Shown here: positions 25,418 through 33,076 of the stretch, one piece after another | Numbering within the stretch: position 1 is the stretch's first letter | Layout of the letters: the number at the start of each line of letters is the position of its first letter | Origin: Pseudomonas syringae | GTDB taxonomy: Bacteria > Pseudomonadota > Gammaproteobacteria > Pseudomonadales > Pseudomonadaceae | Assembly (NCBI RefSeq): GCF_021606685.1 | Contig: NZ_WKCB01000047.1 | Span: 1 to 45,431 of the forward strand | Length of the DNA: 45,431 nt | Direction: 5' to 3' | Made by a program: the position numbers and the translations under genes | The notes under the pieces: generated by a model | The model's input: the letters and a program-made list of their open reading frames with translations, nothing else | The model's database searches: none | What the model was told of the DNA's origin: nothing

Positions 25418-26566
25418 ATGAGTACTTCCTCATTCAAGATCGCCCACAAACTGTTGACCGGCGCCGGTGCCATCGAGCAACTGGCTGCCGAACTCACGCG
25501 CCTGGATGTGGATAACCCGCTGATCGTCACCGATGCCGCGCTGGTCAAGTCCGGCACCGTGGCGTTGGCGCTCGAACACTTGGGCGATCGCACCTGCGAG
25601 ATTTTCGACCGCGTACTGCCCGACCCCGAAATCGCGATTGTCGAAGATTGCATGCGCGTGTACCGCGAAGGTGGGCATGACGGCCTGATCGGCGTGGGCG
25701 GCGGCAGCGCCATCGATATCGCCAAGAGCGTGGCGGCCTATGCGGGTTACCACGGCGCCCTGGCGGATTTGTTTGGCGTTGACCAGGTGCCGCGCAAGGG
25801 CCCGCCGTTGATCGCGATCCCCACCACGGCGGGCACCGGCTCGGAGGTGACGAATGTGGCGATTCTCTCCGACAAGGCTGCGCAGCTGAAAAAAGGCATC
25901 GTCAGCGATTACCTGCTGCCGGATGTGGCGCTGATCAGCCCGCAAATGACCCTGACTTGCCCGCGCAGTGTGACCGCCGCCAGTGGTGTGGATGCGCTGG
26001 TGCATGCCATCGAATCCTACCTGTCGCTGAATGCCTCGCCGATCACCGACGCTCTGGCCATTGGCGCGATCAAGCTGATTGCCAACGCGCTGCCCAAGGC
26101 CTACGCCAACCCGGCCAACCTGCAGGCGCGCGATGACATGGCCACCGCCAGCCTGATGGCCGGCATGGCGTTCGGCAATGCCGGGGTGGGGGCGGTGCAT
26201 GCCTTGGCTTACCCGCTGGGCGGGCGGTTCAACATCGCCCATGGGGTGAGCAACGCGCTGCTGCTGCCGTATGTGATGCACTGGAACAAGTTGGCCTGTG
26301 TGGAGCGCATGCAGGACATTGCGCAGGCCATGGGCGTGAATGTGACTGGGCTGAGTGTCAACGATGCCGCCGATCAGGCGGTCGAGGCGATGACGCGACT
26401 CTGCGCCGCAGTCGAGATCCCGGCAGGGCTGCGCAGCTTCGGGGTTCCCGAGGACGCAATCGCCGGCATGGCCACGGAGGCGGCGGGTATCGAGCGCCTG
26501 ATGCGTAACAACCCGCGCAAGCTCAGTGCGGCGGATATCGAGAAAATCTACCGGGCAGCTTATTAG
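25418..26566 (+). CDS. Iron-containing alcohol dehydrogenase
   Basis: The 382-residue group III alcohol dehydrogenase has an NAD(P)-binding GGGSAIDIAKS motif near residues 94-104 and PTTAGTGSE near 135-143. The four metal ligands are all in place: Asp192, His196, His261 and His275 (VDALVHAIES, HALAYPLGG, NIAHGVSN). The family reduces or oxidises small alcohols and aldehydes; the substrate cannot be told from sequence. It starts at ATG 25418 with AAGAGG upstream. It lies alone between the agt operon and rpe; catabolism of a transported compound is possible but unproven. Confidence 0.9.
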   Translation: MSTSSFKIAHKLLTGAGAIEQLAAELTRLDVDNPLIVTDAALVKSGTVALALEHLGDRTCEIFDRVLPDPEIAIVEDCMRVYREGGHDGLIGVGGGSAIDIAKSVAAYAGYHGALADLFGVDQVPRKGPPLIAIPTTAGTGSEVTNVAILSDKAAQLKKGIVSDYLLPDVALISPQMTLTCPRSVTAASGVDALVHAIESYLSLNASPITDALAIGAIKLIANALPKAYANPANLQARDDMATASLMAGMAFGNAGVGAVHALAYPLGGRFNIAHGVSNALLLPYVMHWNKLACVERMQDIAQAMGVNVTGLSVNDAADQAVEAMTRLCAAVEIPAGLRSFGVPEDAIAGMATEAAGIERLMRNNPRKLSAADIEKIYRAAY

Positions 26567-26649
26567 CCATTGAGCCAGGTCACGGTGCGCGCAGCAAAGC
26601 ATGAGGTATACAATGCGCGCCATCGTGATTTAGCTCAAAAAGGTGCGTC

Positions 26650-27324
26650 ATGCAGCCCTTCGTTATCGCTCCATCGATTCTCTCCGCCGATTTCGCCCGC
26701 CTGGGTGAGGAAGTGGACAAGGTGTTGGCCGCCGGCGCCGACTTCGTGCACTTCGATGTCATGGACAATCATTACGTGCCCAACCTGACCATCGGCCCGA
26801 TGGTTTGCGCGGCACTGCGCAAGTACGGCATCACCGCGCCGATCGATGCGCACCTGATGGTCAGCCCGGTGGATCGCATCATCGGCGATTTCGTTGACGC
26901 CGGCGCGACCTACATCACCTTCCACCCGGAAGCCTCGCTGCACGTTGACCGTACCCTGCAACTGATCCGCGAAGGCGGCTGCAAGGCGGGCCTGGTGTTC
27001 AACCCGGCCACTCCGCTGGACGTGCTCAAGTACGTGATGGACAAGGTCGACATGGTGTTGCTGATGAGCGTCAACCCGGGTTTCGGTGGGCAGAAGTTCA
27101 TCCCCGGCACCCTCGACAAGCTGCGCGAAGCCCGCGCATTGATCGACGCCTCCGGCCGCGATATCCGCCTGGAAATCGACGGTGGGGTCAACGTCAACAA
27201 TATCCGTGAAATCGCCGCCGCCGGTGCTGACACTTTTGTGGCCGGCTCGGCGATCTTCAACGCCCCGGACTATCAGGAAGTCATCGACAAGATGCGTGCA
27301 GAACTGGCGCTGGCGCGTCCATGA
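26650..27324 (+). CDS. rpe: Ribulose-phosphate 3-epimerase
   Basis: The 224-residue TIM-barrel enzyme interconverts ribulose-5-phosphate and xylulose-5-phosphate in the pentose phosphate pathway. The segments APSILSADFARLG, HFDVMDNHYVPNLTIGP, DAHLMV, MSVNPGFGGQKF and EIDGGVN contain the metal and catalytic residues (His and Asp of VMD, Asp of EIDGG). It starts at ATG 26650; TATACAAT at 26607-26614 may be its -10 box. Its stop overlaps the gph start (ATGA). The order rpe-gph-trpE is typical of gamma-proteobacteria and Pseudomonas. Confidence 0.97.
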   Translation: MQPFVIAPSILSADFARLGEEVDKVLAAGADFVHFDVMDNHYVPNLTIGPMVCAALRKYGITAPIDAHLMVSPVDRIIGDFVDAGATYITFHPEASLHVDRTLQLIREGGCKAGLVFNPATPLDVLKYVMDKVDMVLLMSVNPGFGGQKFIPGTLDKLREARALIDASGRDIRLEIDGGVNVNNIREIAAAGADTFVAGSAIFNAPDYQEVIDKMRAELALARP

Positions 27325-28139
27325 GCGGCTTCGAGCAGCTGTTCCCCGGCAAACTGCCACGGCTGGTGATGTTCGATCTGGACGGTACGTTGATCGATTC
27401 GGTGCCTGACCTGGCGGCGGCGGTGGACGACATGCTGCTCAAGCTTGGTCGGCCGGCGGCGGGGATCGAGTCGGTACGCACCTGGGTCGGCAATGGCGTG
27501 CAGATGCTGGTGCGCCGCGCCCTGGCCAACGATATCGACGCCAACGGTGTCGATGAGGTGGAGGCCGAGCGTGCGCTGGAGCTGTTCAACGCTGCCTATG
27601 AAGACGGCCACGAACTCACCGTGGTGTACCCCGGCGTGCGTGACACCCTCAAATGGCTGAGCAAGCAGGGCGTGGAAATGGCCCTGATCACCAACAAGCC
27701 GGAGCGCTTTGTCGCGCCGCTGTTGGACCAGATGAAAATCGGTCGGTATTTCCGCTGGATCATCGGCGGCGACACCCTGGCGCAGAAGAAGCCCGACCCG
27801 GCGGCGCTGTTTTTCGTGATGAAAATGGCCAATATCCCGGCGTCCCAATCGTTGTTTGTCGGCGATTCGCGCAGCGATGTGCAGGCGGCGAAGGCGGCTG
27901 GCGTGCAGTGCGTGGCCTTGAGTTACGGCTACAACCATGGCCGGCCAATCGCCGAAGAGTCGCCGGCGCTGGTGATTGATGACCTGCGCCTGTTAATCCC
28001 CGGTTGCTTGGGAGCGGGCGCTGAGATAACGTTGCCCGATACCGATCCGTCCCCTTCTGGAAATTCCATCGTGGTGGTCACTCGCAAACTCTGGATGAAA
28101 GTCATCAAGGCCCTGGCCCGCTGGCGTTGGCGCGCCTGA
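27321..28139 (+). CDS. gph: Phosphoglycolate phosphatase (HAD family)
   Basis: The 272-residue HAD phosphatase removes phosphate from 2-phosphoglycolate, which arises from DNA 3'-end repair. Motif I is MFDLDGTLIDS at about residues 14-24, motif II is the ALITNKPE region, and motif IV is FVGDSRSDVQAAKAAG. It starts at ATG 27321, overlapping rpe. Beyond the HAD core it carries a roughly 45-residue C-terminal tail, including a basic, Trp-rich end (LWMKVIKALARWRWRA). The tail may be ordinary for Pseudomonas Gph. Confidence 0.95.
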   Translation: MSGFEQLFPGKLPRLVMFDLDGTLIDSVPDLAAAVDDMLLKLGRPAAGIESVRTWVGNGVQMLVRRALANDIDANGVDEVEAERALELFNAAYEDGHELTVVYPGVRDTLKWLSKQGVEMALITNKPERFVAPLLDQMKIGRYFRWIIGGDTLAQKKPDPAALFFVMKMANIPASQSLFVGDSRSDVQAAKAAGVQCVALSYGYNHGRPIAEESPALVIDDLRLLIPGCLGAGAEITLPDTDPSPSGNSIVVVTRKLWMKVIKALARWRWRA

Positions 28140-28209
28140 CTGATCCTGGCCGCGCCCTGCGGCACGTTTGCATACCTGACTGTTAGACCCTCACGCCACG
28201 AGGCACATC

Positions 28210-29691
28210 ATGACCCGCGAAGAATTCCTGCGTTTGGCCGCTGCCGGCTATAACCGCATTCCCCTGGCCTGCGAAACCCTGGCCGACTTCGATACGCCGC
28301 TGTCGATCTACCTGAAACTGGCCGACGAGCCCAACTCCTACCTGCTGGAGTCGGTACAGGGCGGCGAGAAGTGGGGCCGTTACTCGATCATCGGCCTGCC
28401 GTGCCGCACCGTGCTGCGGGTACACGACCATCATGTGAGCATCACCCATGACGGCGTCGAGATCGAAAGCCATGACGTAGAAGACCCGCTGGCCTTCGTC
28501 GAAACCTTCAAGGCGCGCTACAACGTGCCGACCATTCCTGGCTTGCCGCGTTTCAACGGCGGCCTGGTCGGGTATTTCGGCTACGACTGCGTGCGCTACG
28601 TGGAAAAACGCCTGGGCAAATGCCCGAACCCGGACCCGCTGGGTGTGCCGGATATTCTGCTGATGGTCTCCGATGCGGTGGTAGTGTTCGACAACCTTGC
28701 CGGCAAGATGCACGCCATCGTGCTCGCCGACCCGTCCCAGGCCGACGCCTTTGAGCACGGCCAGGCCGGCCTCGAAGCGTTGCTGGAAAAACTGCGCCAG
28801 CCGATCACCCCGCGTCGCGGCCTGGACCTCAGCCGTCCGCCCGCTGCCGACCCGATCTTTCGTTCAAGCTTTACCCAGGATGACTACGAGCGCGCAGTCG
28901 ATACCATCAAGGAATACATCCTTGCCGGTGACTGCATGCAGGTGGTGCCGTCGCAACGCATGTCCATCGACTTCAAGGCCGCGCCAATCGACCTGTACCG
29001 CGCGTTGCGTTGCTTTAACCCGACGCCATACATGTACTTCTTCAACTTTGGCGACTTCCACGTAGTAGGCAGTTCGCCGGAAGTGCTGGTACGCGTCGAA
29101 GACAACCTGATCACCGTGCGCCCGATTGCCGGTACCCGCCCGCGTGGCGCGACCGAAGAAGCGGATTTGGCGCTGGAAGAAGACCTGCTCAGCGACGACA
29201 AAGAGATCGCCGAACACTTGATGCTGATCGACCTGGGCCGTAACGACACCGGGCGCGTCTCGGAAATCGGTTCGGTGAAACTCACCGAGAAGATGGTGAT
29301 CGAGCGCTATTCCAACGTGATGCACATCGTGTCCAACGTCACCGGCGAGCTGAAAGCCGGGTTGACCGCGATGGACGCACTGCGCGCGATTTTGCCGGCG
29401 GGCACCTTGTCGGGCGCGCCGAAAATTCGCGCGATGGAAATTATCGACGAGCTGGAGCCGGTCAAGCGTGGCGTCTACGGCGGCGCCGTGGGGTATTTCG
29501 CCTGGAACGGCAACATGGACACCGCCATTGCAATTCGTACGGCGGTGATCAAGGACGGGGAGCTGCACGTGCAGGCCGGTGGCGGGATCGTCGCCGACTC
29601 GGTGCCGGCCCTCGAATGGGAAGAAACCCTGAACAAGCGCCGCGCGATGTTCCGCGCCGTTGCGCTGGCTGAACAGACCCCCAATTCTTGA
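28210..29691 (+). CDS. trpE: Anthranilate synthase component I
   Basis: The 493-residue large subunit converts chorismate and ammonia to anthranilate, the first step of tryptophan synthesis. Chorismate-binding blocks are clear: DCMQVVPSQRMSI, GSSPEVLVRVED, RPIAGTRPRG, LIDLGRNDTGRVSEIGSVKL, GTLSGAPKIRAMEIID and GGAVGYFAWNGNMD. An N-terminal LLESVQGGEKWGRYS stretch is the usual tryptophan feedback site (LLES). It starts at ATG 28210. The 70-bp gap after gph shows no Trp-rich leader peptide or attenuator that I can find. It lies only 10 bases before trpG. Confidence 0.98.
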   Translation: MTREEFLRLAAAGYNRIPLACETLADFDTPLSIYLKLADEPNSYLLESVQGGEKWGRYSIIGLPCRTVLRVHDHHVSITHDGVEIESHDVEDPLAFVETFKARYNVPTIPGLPRFNGGLVGYFGYDCVRYVEKRLGKCPNPDPLGVPDILLMVSDAVVVFDNLAGKMHAIVLADPSQADAFEHGQAGLEALLEKLRQPITPRRGLDLSRPPAADPIFRSSFTQDDYERAVDTIKEYILAGDCMQVVPSQRMSIDFKAAPIDLYRALRCFNPTPYMYFFNFGDFHVVGSSPEVLVRVEDNLITVRPIAGTRPRGATEEADLALEEDLLSDDKEIAEHLMLIDLGRNDTGRVSEIGSVKLTEKMVIERYSNVMHIVSNVTGELKAGLTAMDALRAILPAGTLSGAPKIRAMEIIDELEPVKRGVYGGAVGYFAWNGNMDTAIAIRTAVIKDGELHVQAGGGIVADSVPALEWEETLNKRRAMFRAVALAEQTPNS

Positions 29692-29701
29692 GGTTTCCCC
29701 C

Positions 29702-30295
29702 ATGTTGCTGATGATTGATAACTACGACTCCTTTACCTACAACGTGGTGCAGTACCTGGGCGAACTGGGTGCCGAGGTCAAGGTGGTGCGCAACGACGAA
29801 CTGACCGTGGCCGAAATCGCCGCGCTGAACCCTGAGCGCATCGTGGTTTCGCCGGGCCCGTGCACGCCGACCGAGGCGGGCATTTCCCTCGAAGCGATTA
29901 AATATTTCGCCGGCAAACTGCCGATCCTGGGCGTGTGCCTCGGCCACCAATCCATCGGCCAGGCCTTTGGCGGTGACGTGGTGCGCGCGCGCCAAGTGAT
30001 GCACGGCAAGACCAGCCCGGTGTTCCATAAGGATTTGGGTGTGTTCCATGGCCTGAACCTGCCGGTGACCGTGACCCGCTACCATTCGTTGGTGGTCAAG
30101 CGCGACACCCTGCCGGACTGCCTGGAGCTGACCGCCTGGACCCAGCTGGAAGACGGCTCGGTCGATGAGATCATGGGCCTGCGCCACAAGACACTGAATA
30201 TCGAAGGGGTGCAGTTTCACCCCGAGTCGATCCTGACCGAGCAGGGCTACGAGCTGTTCGCCAACTTTCTCAAGCAGAGCGGCGGCACGCGCTAA
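29702..30295 (+). CDS. trpG: Anthranilate synthase component II (glutamine amidotransferase)
   Basis: The 197-residue amidotransferase supplies ammonia from glutamine to TrpE; in some bacteria it also serves PabB. The class I triad is visible: Cys79 in GVCLGHQ, with His173 and Glu175 in GVQFHPES. I chose ATG 29702 (MLLMIDNYDSFTYN); an upstream in-frame ATG at 29660 lies inside trpE. It directly follows trpE and precedes trpD by nine bases. Confidence 0.98.
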   Translation: MLLMIDNYDSFTYNVVQYLGELGAEVKVVRNDELTVAEIAALNPERIVVSPGPCTPTEAGISLEAIKYFAGKLPILGVCLGHQSIGQAFGGDVVRARQVMHGKTSPVFHKDLGVFHGLNLPVTVTRYHSLVVKRDTLPDCLELTAWTQLEDGSVDEIMGLRHKTLNIEGVQFHPESILTEQGYELFANFLKQSGGTR

Positions 30296-30304
30296 GGACT
30301 TTCC

Positions 30305-31354
30305 ATGGATATCAAGACTGCCCTGAGCCGTATCGTCGGCCATCTGGACCTGAGCACCGCTGAAATGAGCGATGTGATGCGCGAAATCATGACCGGCCAA
30401 TGCACGGACGCGCAGATTGGCGCGTTCATGATGGCCATGCGCATGAAGAGCGAGAGCATCGACGAAATCGTCGGCGCCGTCTCGGTGATGCGTGAGTTGG
30501 CGGACAAGGTTGAGCTCAAGACCCTCGACGGCGTGGTCGATGTGGTCGGCACCGGCGGTGACGGCGCGAATATTTTCAACGTGTCGACGGCTTCGTCCTT
30601 TGTGGTGGCGGCGGCGGGTTGCACCGTGGCCAAGCACGGTAACCGTGCGGTGTCCGGCAAGAGCGGCAGCGCCGACTTGCTGGAGGCGGCCGGCATCTAC
30701 CTGAACCTGACGGCGGTACAAGTGGCGCGCTGCATCGACAGTGTCGGCATCGGCTTTATGTTTGCCCAATCCCACCACGGTGCGATGAAGCACGCCGCCG
30801 GCCCGCGCAAGGACCTTGGCCTGCGTACCCTGTTCAACATGCTCGGCCCGCTTACGAATCCGGCCGGTGTGAAACACCAGGTGGTCGGCGTGTTCAGCCA
30901 GGCACTGTGCCGCCCGTTGGCCGAAGTGCTGCAACGCCTGGGCAGCAAACATGTGCTGGTGGTGCATTCCAAAGACGGCCTGGACGAATTCAGCCTGGCG
31001 GCACCGACCTTCGTGGCGGAGCTCAAGAACGACCAGATCAGCGAATACTGGGTCGAGCCAGAAGACCTGGGCATGAAGAGCCAGAGCCTGCACGGTCTGG
31101 CGGTGGAAAGCCCGGCCGCCTCGCTGGAGCTGATTCGCGATGCCTTGGGGCGTCGCAAGACCGAGAACGGTCAAAAAGCTGCGGAAATGATTGTTTTGAA
31201 TGCTGGCGCGGCACTTTACGCAGCCGACCATGCCTATAGTCTCAAGGAAGGTGTCGCGTTGGCCCACGATGCGCTGCACACCGGGCTGGCTCGCGAAAAG
31301 CTCGAAGAGCTGGGAGCATTCACCGCAGTATTCAAGATGGAGAATGAAGGATGA
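30305..31354 (+). CDS. trpD: Anthranilate phosphoribosyltransferase
   Basis: The 349-residue enzyme joins anthranilate to PRPP. Motifs include the PRPP-binding VDVVGTGGDGANIFNVST near residues 79-96, KHGNRAVSGKSGSADLLEA near 112-130, and HHGAMKHAAGPRKDLGLRTLFNMLGPLTNP further on. Starts at ATG 30305 with TAAGGACT upstream. Its stop overlaps the trpC start by four bases (ATGA). Length is typical. Confidence 0.98.
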   Translation: MDIKTALSRIVGHLDLSTAEMSDVMREIMTGQCTDAQIGAFMMAMRMKSESIDEIVGAVSVMRELADKVELKTLDGVVDVVGTGGDGANIFNVSTASSFVVAAAGCTVAKHGNRAVSGKSGSADLLEAAGIYLNLTAVQVARCIDSVGIGFMFAQSHHGAMKHAAGPRKDLGLRTLFNMLGPLTNPAGVKHQVVGVFSQALCRPLAEVLQRLGSKHVLVVHSKDGLDEFSLAAPTFVAELKNDQISEYWVEPEDLGMKSQSLHGLAVESPAASLELIRDALGRRKTENGQKAAEMIVLNAGAALYAADHAYSLKEGVALAHDALHTGLAREKLEELGAFTAVFKMENEG

Positions 31355-32187
31355 GTGTCCCGACCGTTCTGGAAAAGATTCTGGCCCGCAAAGCCGAAGA
31401 AGTCGCCGAGCGCCGTGCCCGCGTGAGCCTCGCTGAGCTGGAAAACCAGGCGAAGCTGGCTGATGCACCACGTGGTTTTGCCAACGCGTTGATCGCCCAG
31501 GCCAAGCTCAAGCAGCCGGCCGTTATTGCTGAAATCAAGAAGGCTTCGCCGAGCAAGGGCGTGATTCGCGAGATCTTCATCCCCGAAGACATTGCCAAGA
31601 GCTATGAGAAGGGCGGGGCGACGTGTCTGTCGGTGCTGACCGATATCGACTACTTCCAGGGTTCCGACCTGTTCCTGCAGCAGGCCCGCGCTGCGTGCAA
31701 GTTGCCGGTGATCCGCAAGGATTTCATGGTTGACCCGTACCAGATCGTCGAAGCCCGCGCCTTGGGCGCCGATTGTGTGCTGCTGATCGTCTCCGCACTG
31801 GATGATGTGAAGATGGCTGAGCTGGCGGCCGTGGCCAAAAGCGTTGGCCTGGACGTGCTGGTCGAAGTGCACGACGGCGATGAGCTGGAGCGTGCACTAA
31901 AAACCCTCGACACACCGCTGGTGGGGGTTAACAACCGTAACCTGCACACCTTCGAAGTCAGCCTGGAAAACACCCTCGACCTGCTGCCGCGTATCCCGCG
32001 CGACCGCCTGGTGATCACCGAGAGTGGCATCGTCAACCGTGCCGATGTGGAGTTGATGGAAATCAGCGGCGTGTATTCGTTCCTGGTCGGCGAAACCTTC
32101 ATGCGCGCCGAGAACCCGGGTGCGGAGTTGCAGCGTCTGTTTTTCCCGGAGCGTGGTGTGGCTGTGAGTGGTTCCACTCTCGATTGA
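31351..32187 (+). CDS. trpC: Indole-3-glycerol phosphate synthase
   Basis: The 278-residue TIM-barrel enzyme closes the indole ring of carboxyphenylamino-deoxyribulose phosphate. Diagnostic segments are AEIKKASPSKGVI, CLSVLTDIDYFQGS, PVIRKDFMVDPYQI, VGVNNRNLHTFEV and ITESGIVNRADV. It is monofunctional (no TrpF fusion), as usual in Pseudomonas. Coupled to trpD. Its last bases (CTCTCGATTGAT, 32177-32188) recur in the tandem array that follows directly. Confidence 0.98.
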   Translation: MSVPTVLEKILARKAEEVAERRARVSLAELENQAKLADAPRGFANALIAQAKLKQPAVIAEIKKASPSKGVIREIFIPEDIAKSYEKGGATCLSVLTDIDYFQGSDLFLQQARAACKLPVIRKDFMVDPYQIVEARALGADCVLLIVSALDDVKMAELAAVAKSVGLDVLVEVHDGDELERALKTLDTPLVGVNNRNLHTFEVSLENTLDLLPRIPRDRLVITESGIVNRADVELMEISGVYSFLVGETFMRAENPGAELQRLFFPERGVAVSGSTLD

Positions 32188-32205
32188 TGTGAAATGCGAT
32201 CAAAA

Positions 32206-32295
32206 TGTGGGAGGGGGCTTGCCCCCCGATAGCGGTGGGTCAGTTAACACATTTGAACCTGACACACTGCCATCGGGGGCAAGCCCCCTCCCACA
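32206..32295. repeat. REPIN, array unit 1 (GAGGGGGCTTGCCCCC type)
   Basis: Arms TGTGGGAGGGGGCTTGCCC and its complement, with a loop containing GGGTCAGTTAACACA and CCTGACACACTG. This copy has six C in the left arm where the other three have five. Confidence 0.9.
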
Positions 32296-32330
32296 TTTGG
32301 TTCTGTGTGTATCCAGAGAGGTATGTGTAG

Positions 32331-32441
32331 ATGACTCAGCCAGTAATGATGACTGTCGAAGCAGGGCTGCCGCCGAGCAGGACTTGCTGGCCGCCGTTTG
32401 TGCCGGTCTCTCGATTGATCGGAAACACGGTCAACATTTGA
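32331..32441 (+). pseudogene. Truncated, frameshifted copy 1 of the ligase gene start
   Basis: ATG 32331 follows the same AGAGAGG site as the real gene. The first 11 codons match it almost exactly; a one-base loss (GCAGGGCTGCC instead of GCAGGCCTTGCC) then shifts the frame, and after 26 codon-equivalents it runs into sequence like the trpC 3' end. The open frame is 36 codons and ends TGA at 32441. Probably a decayed fragment, not a functional peptide gene. Confidence 0.8.
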
Positions 32442-32454
32442 AATGCAGTCAAAA

Positions 32455-32543
32455 TGTGGGAGGGGGCTTGCCCCCGATAGCGGTGGGTCAGTTAACACAT
32501 TTGAACCTGACACACTGCCATCGGGGGCAAGCCCCCTCCCACA
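32455..32543. repeat. REPIN, array unit 2
   Basis: Same arms as the unit 1 element (TGTGGGAGGGGGCTTGCCC and complement) with five C in the left arm. The loop starts AGCGGTGGGTCAG, as in unit 1. Confidence 0.9.
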
Positions 32544-32578
32544 TTTGGTTCTGTGTTTATCCAGAGAGGTATGTGTAG

Positions 32579-32689
32579 ATGACTCAGCCAGTAATGATGA
32601 CTGTCGAAGCAGGGCTGCCGCCGAGCAGGACTTGCTGGCCGCCGTTTGCGCCGGTCTCTCGATTGATCGGAAACACGGTCAACATTTGA
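32579..32689 (+). pseudogene. Truncated, frameshifted copy 2 of the ligase gene start
   Basis: Identical in layout to copy 1, with the same one-base loss, the same junction to CTCTCGATTGAT and again 36 codons to TGA. It differs from copy 1 by a Val-to-Ala codon (GTG to GCG) before the junction. The ribosome site is intact. Confidence 0.8.
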
Positions 32690-32702
32690 AATGCAGTCAA
32701 AA

Positions 32703-32791
32703 TGTGGGAGGGGGCTTGCCCCCGATAGCGGAGGGTCAGTTAACACATTTGAACCTGACACACTGCCATCGGGGGCAAGCCCCCTCCCACA
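32703..32791. repeat. REPIN, array unit 3
   Basis: Same family and spacing as the unit 2 element; the loop reads AGCGGAGGGTCAG instead of AGCGGTGGGTCAG. It is followed by GTTTTTGTG where unit 2 has GTTCTGTG, which adds one base. Confidence 0.9.
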
Positions 32792-32827
32792 TTTGGTTTT
32801 TGTGTTTATCCAGAGAGGTATGTGTAG

Positions 32828-32938
32828 ATGACTCAGCCGGTAATGATGACTGTCGAAGCAGGGCTGCCGCCGAGCAGGACTTGCTGGCCGCCGTTCGCGC
32901 CGGTCTCTCGATTGATCGGAAACACGGTCAACATTTGA
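32828..32938 (+). pseudogene. Truncated, frameshifted copy 3 of the ligase gene start
   Basis: Same frameshift and 36-codon frame as copies 1 and 2. It shares CAGCCGGTA with the intact gene, where copies 1 and 2 have CAGCCAGTA, and has TTC instead of TTT before the junction. All three copies have the same reading length. Confidence 0.8.
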
Positions 32939-32951
32939 AATGCAGTCAAAA

Positions 32952-33040
32952 TGTGGGAGGGGGCTTGCCCCCGATAGCGGAGGGTCAATTAACACATTTG
33001 AACCTGACACACTGCCATCGGGGGCAAGCCCCCTCCCACA
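32952..33040. repeat. REPIN, array unit 4, directly before the intact ligase gene
   Basis: Same arms as the other array REPINs; the loop has GGGTCAATTAACACA (one G to A change). It ends 36 bases before the start codon of the intact gene, so an RNA hairpin here would sit close to the ribosome site AGAGAGG. Confidence 0.9.
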
Positions 33041-33076
33041 TTTGGTTTTTGTGTTTATCCAGAGAGGTATGTGTAG

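Noticed and set aside
28140..28209. A possible trp attenuator or leader peptide before trpE
   Set aside because: No short frame with Trp codons and no terminator/antiterminator pair could be found in 70 bases.
29549..31471. A 640-codon minus-strand frame over trpG and trpD
   Set aside because: Shadow of the trp genes, with no recognisable domain or ribosome site.
32331..33076. The array as a CRISPR
   Set aside because: Units are about 249 bp, near-identical throughout, contain gene fragments and REPINs, and have no unique spacers.
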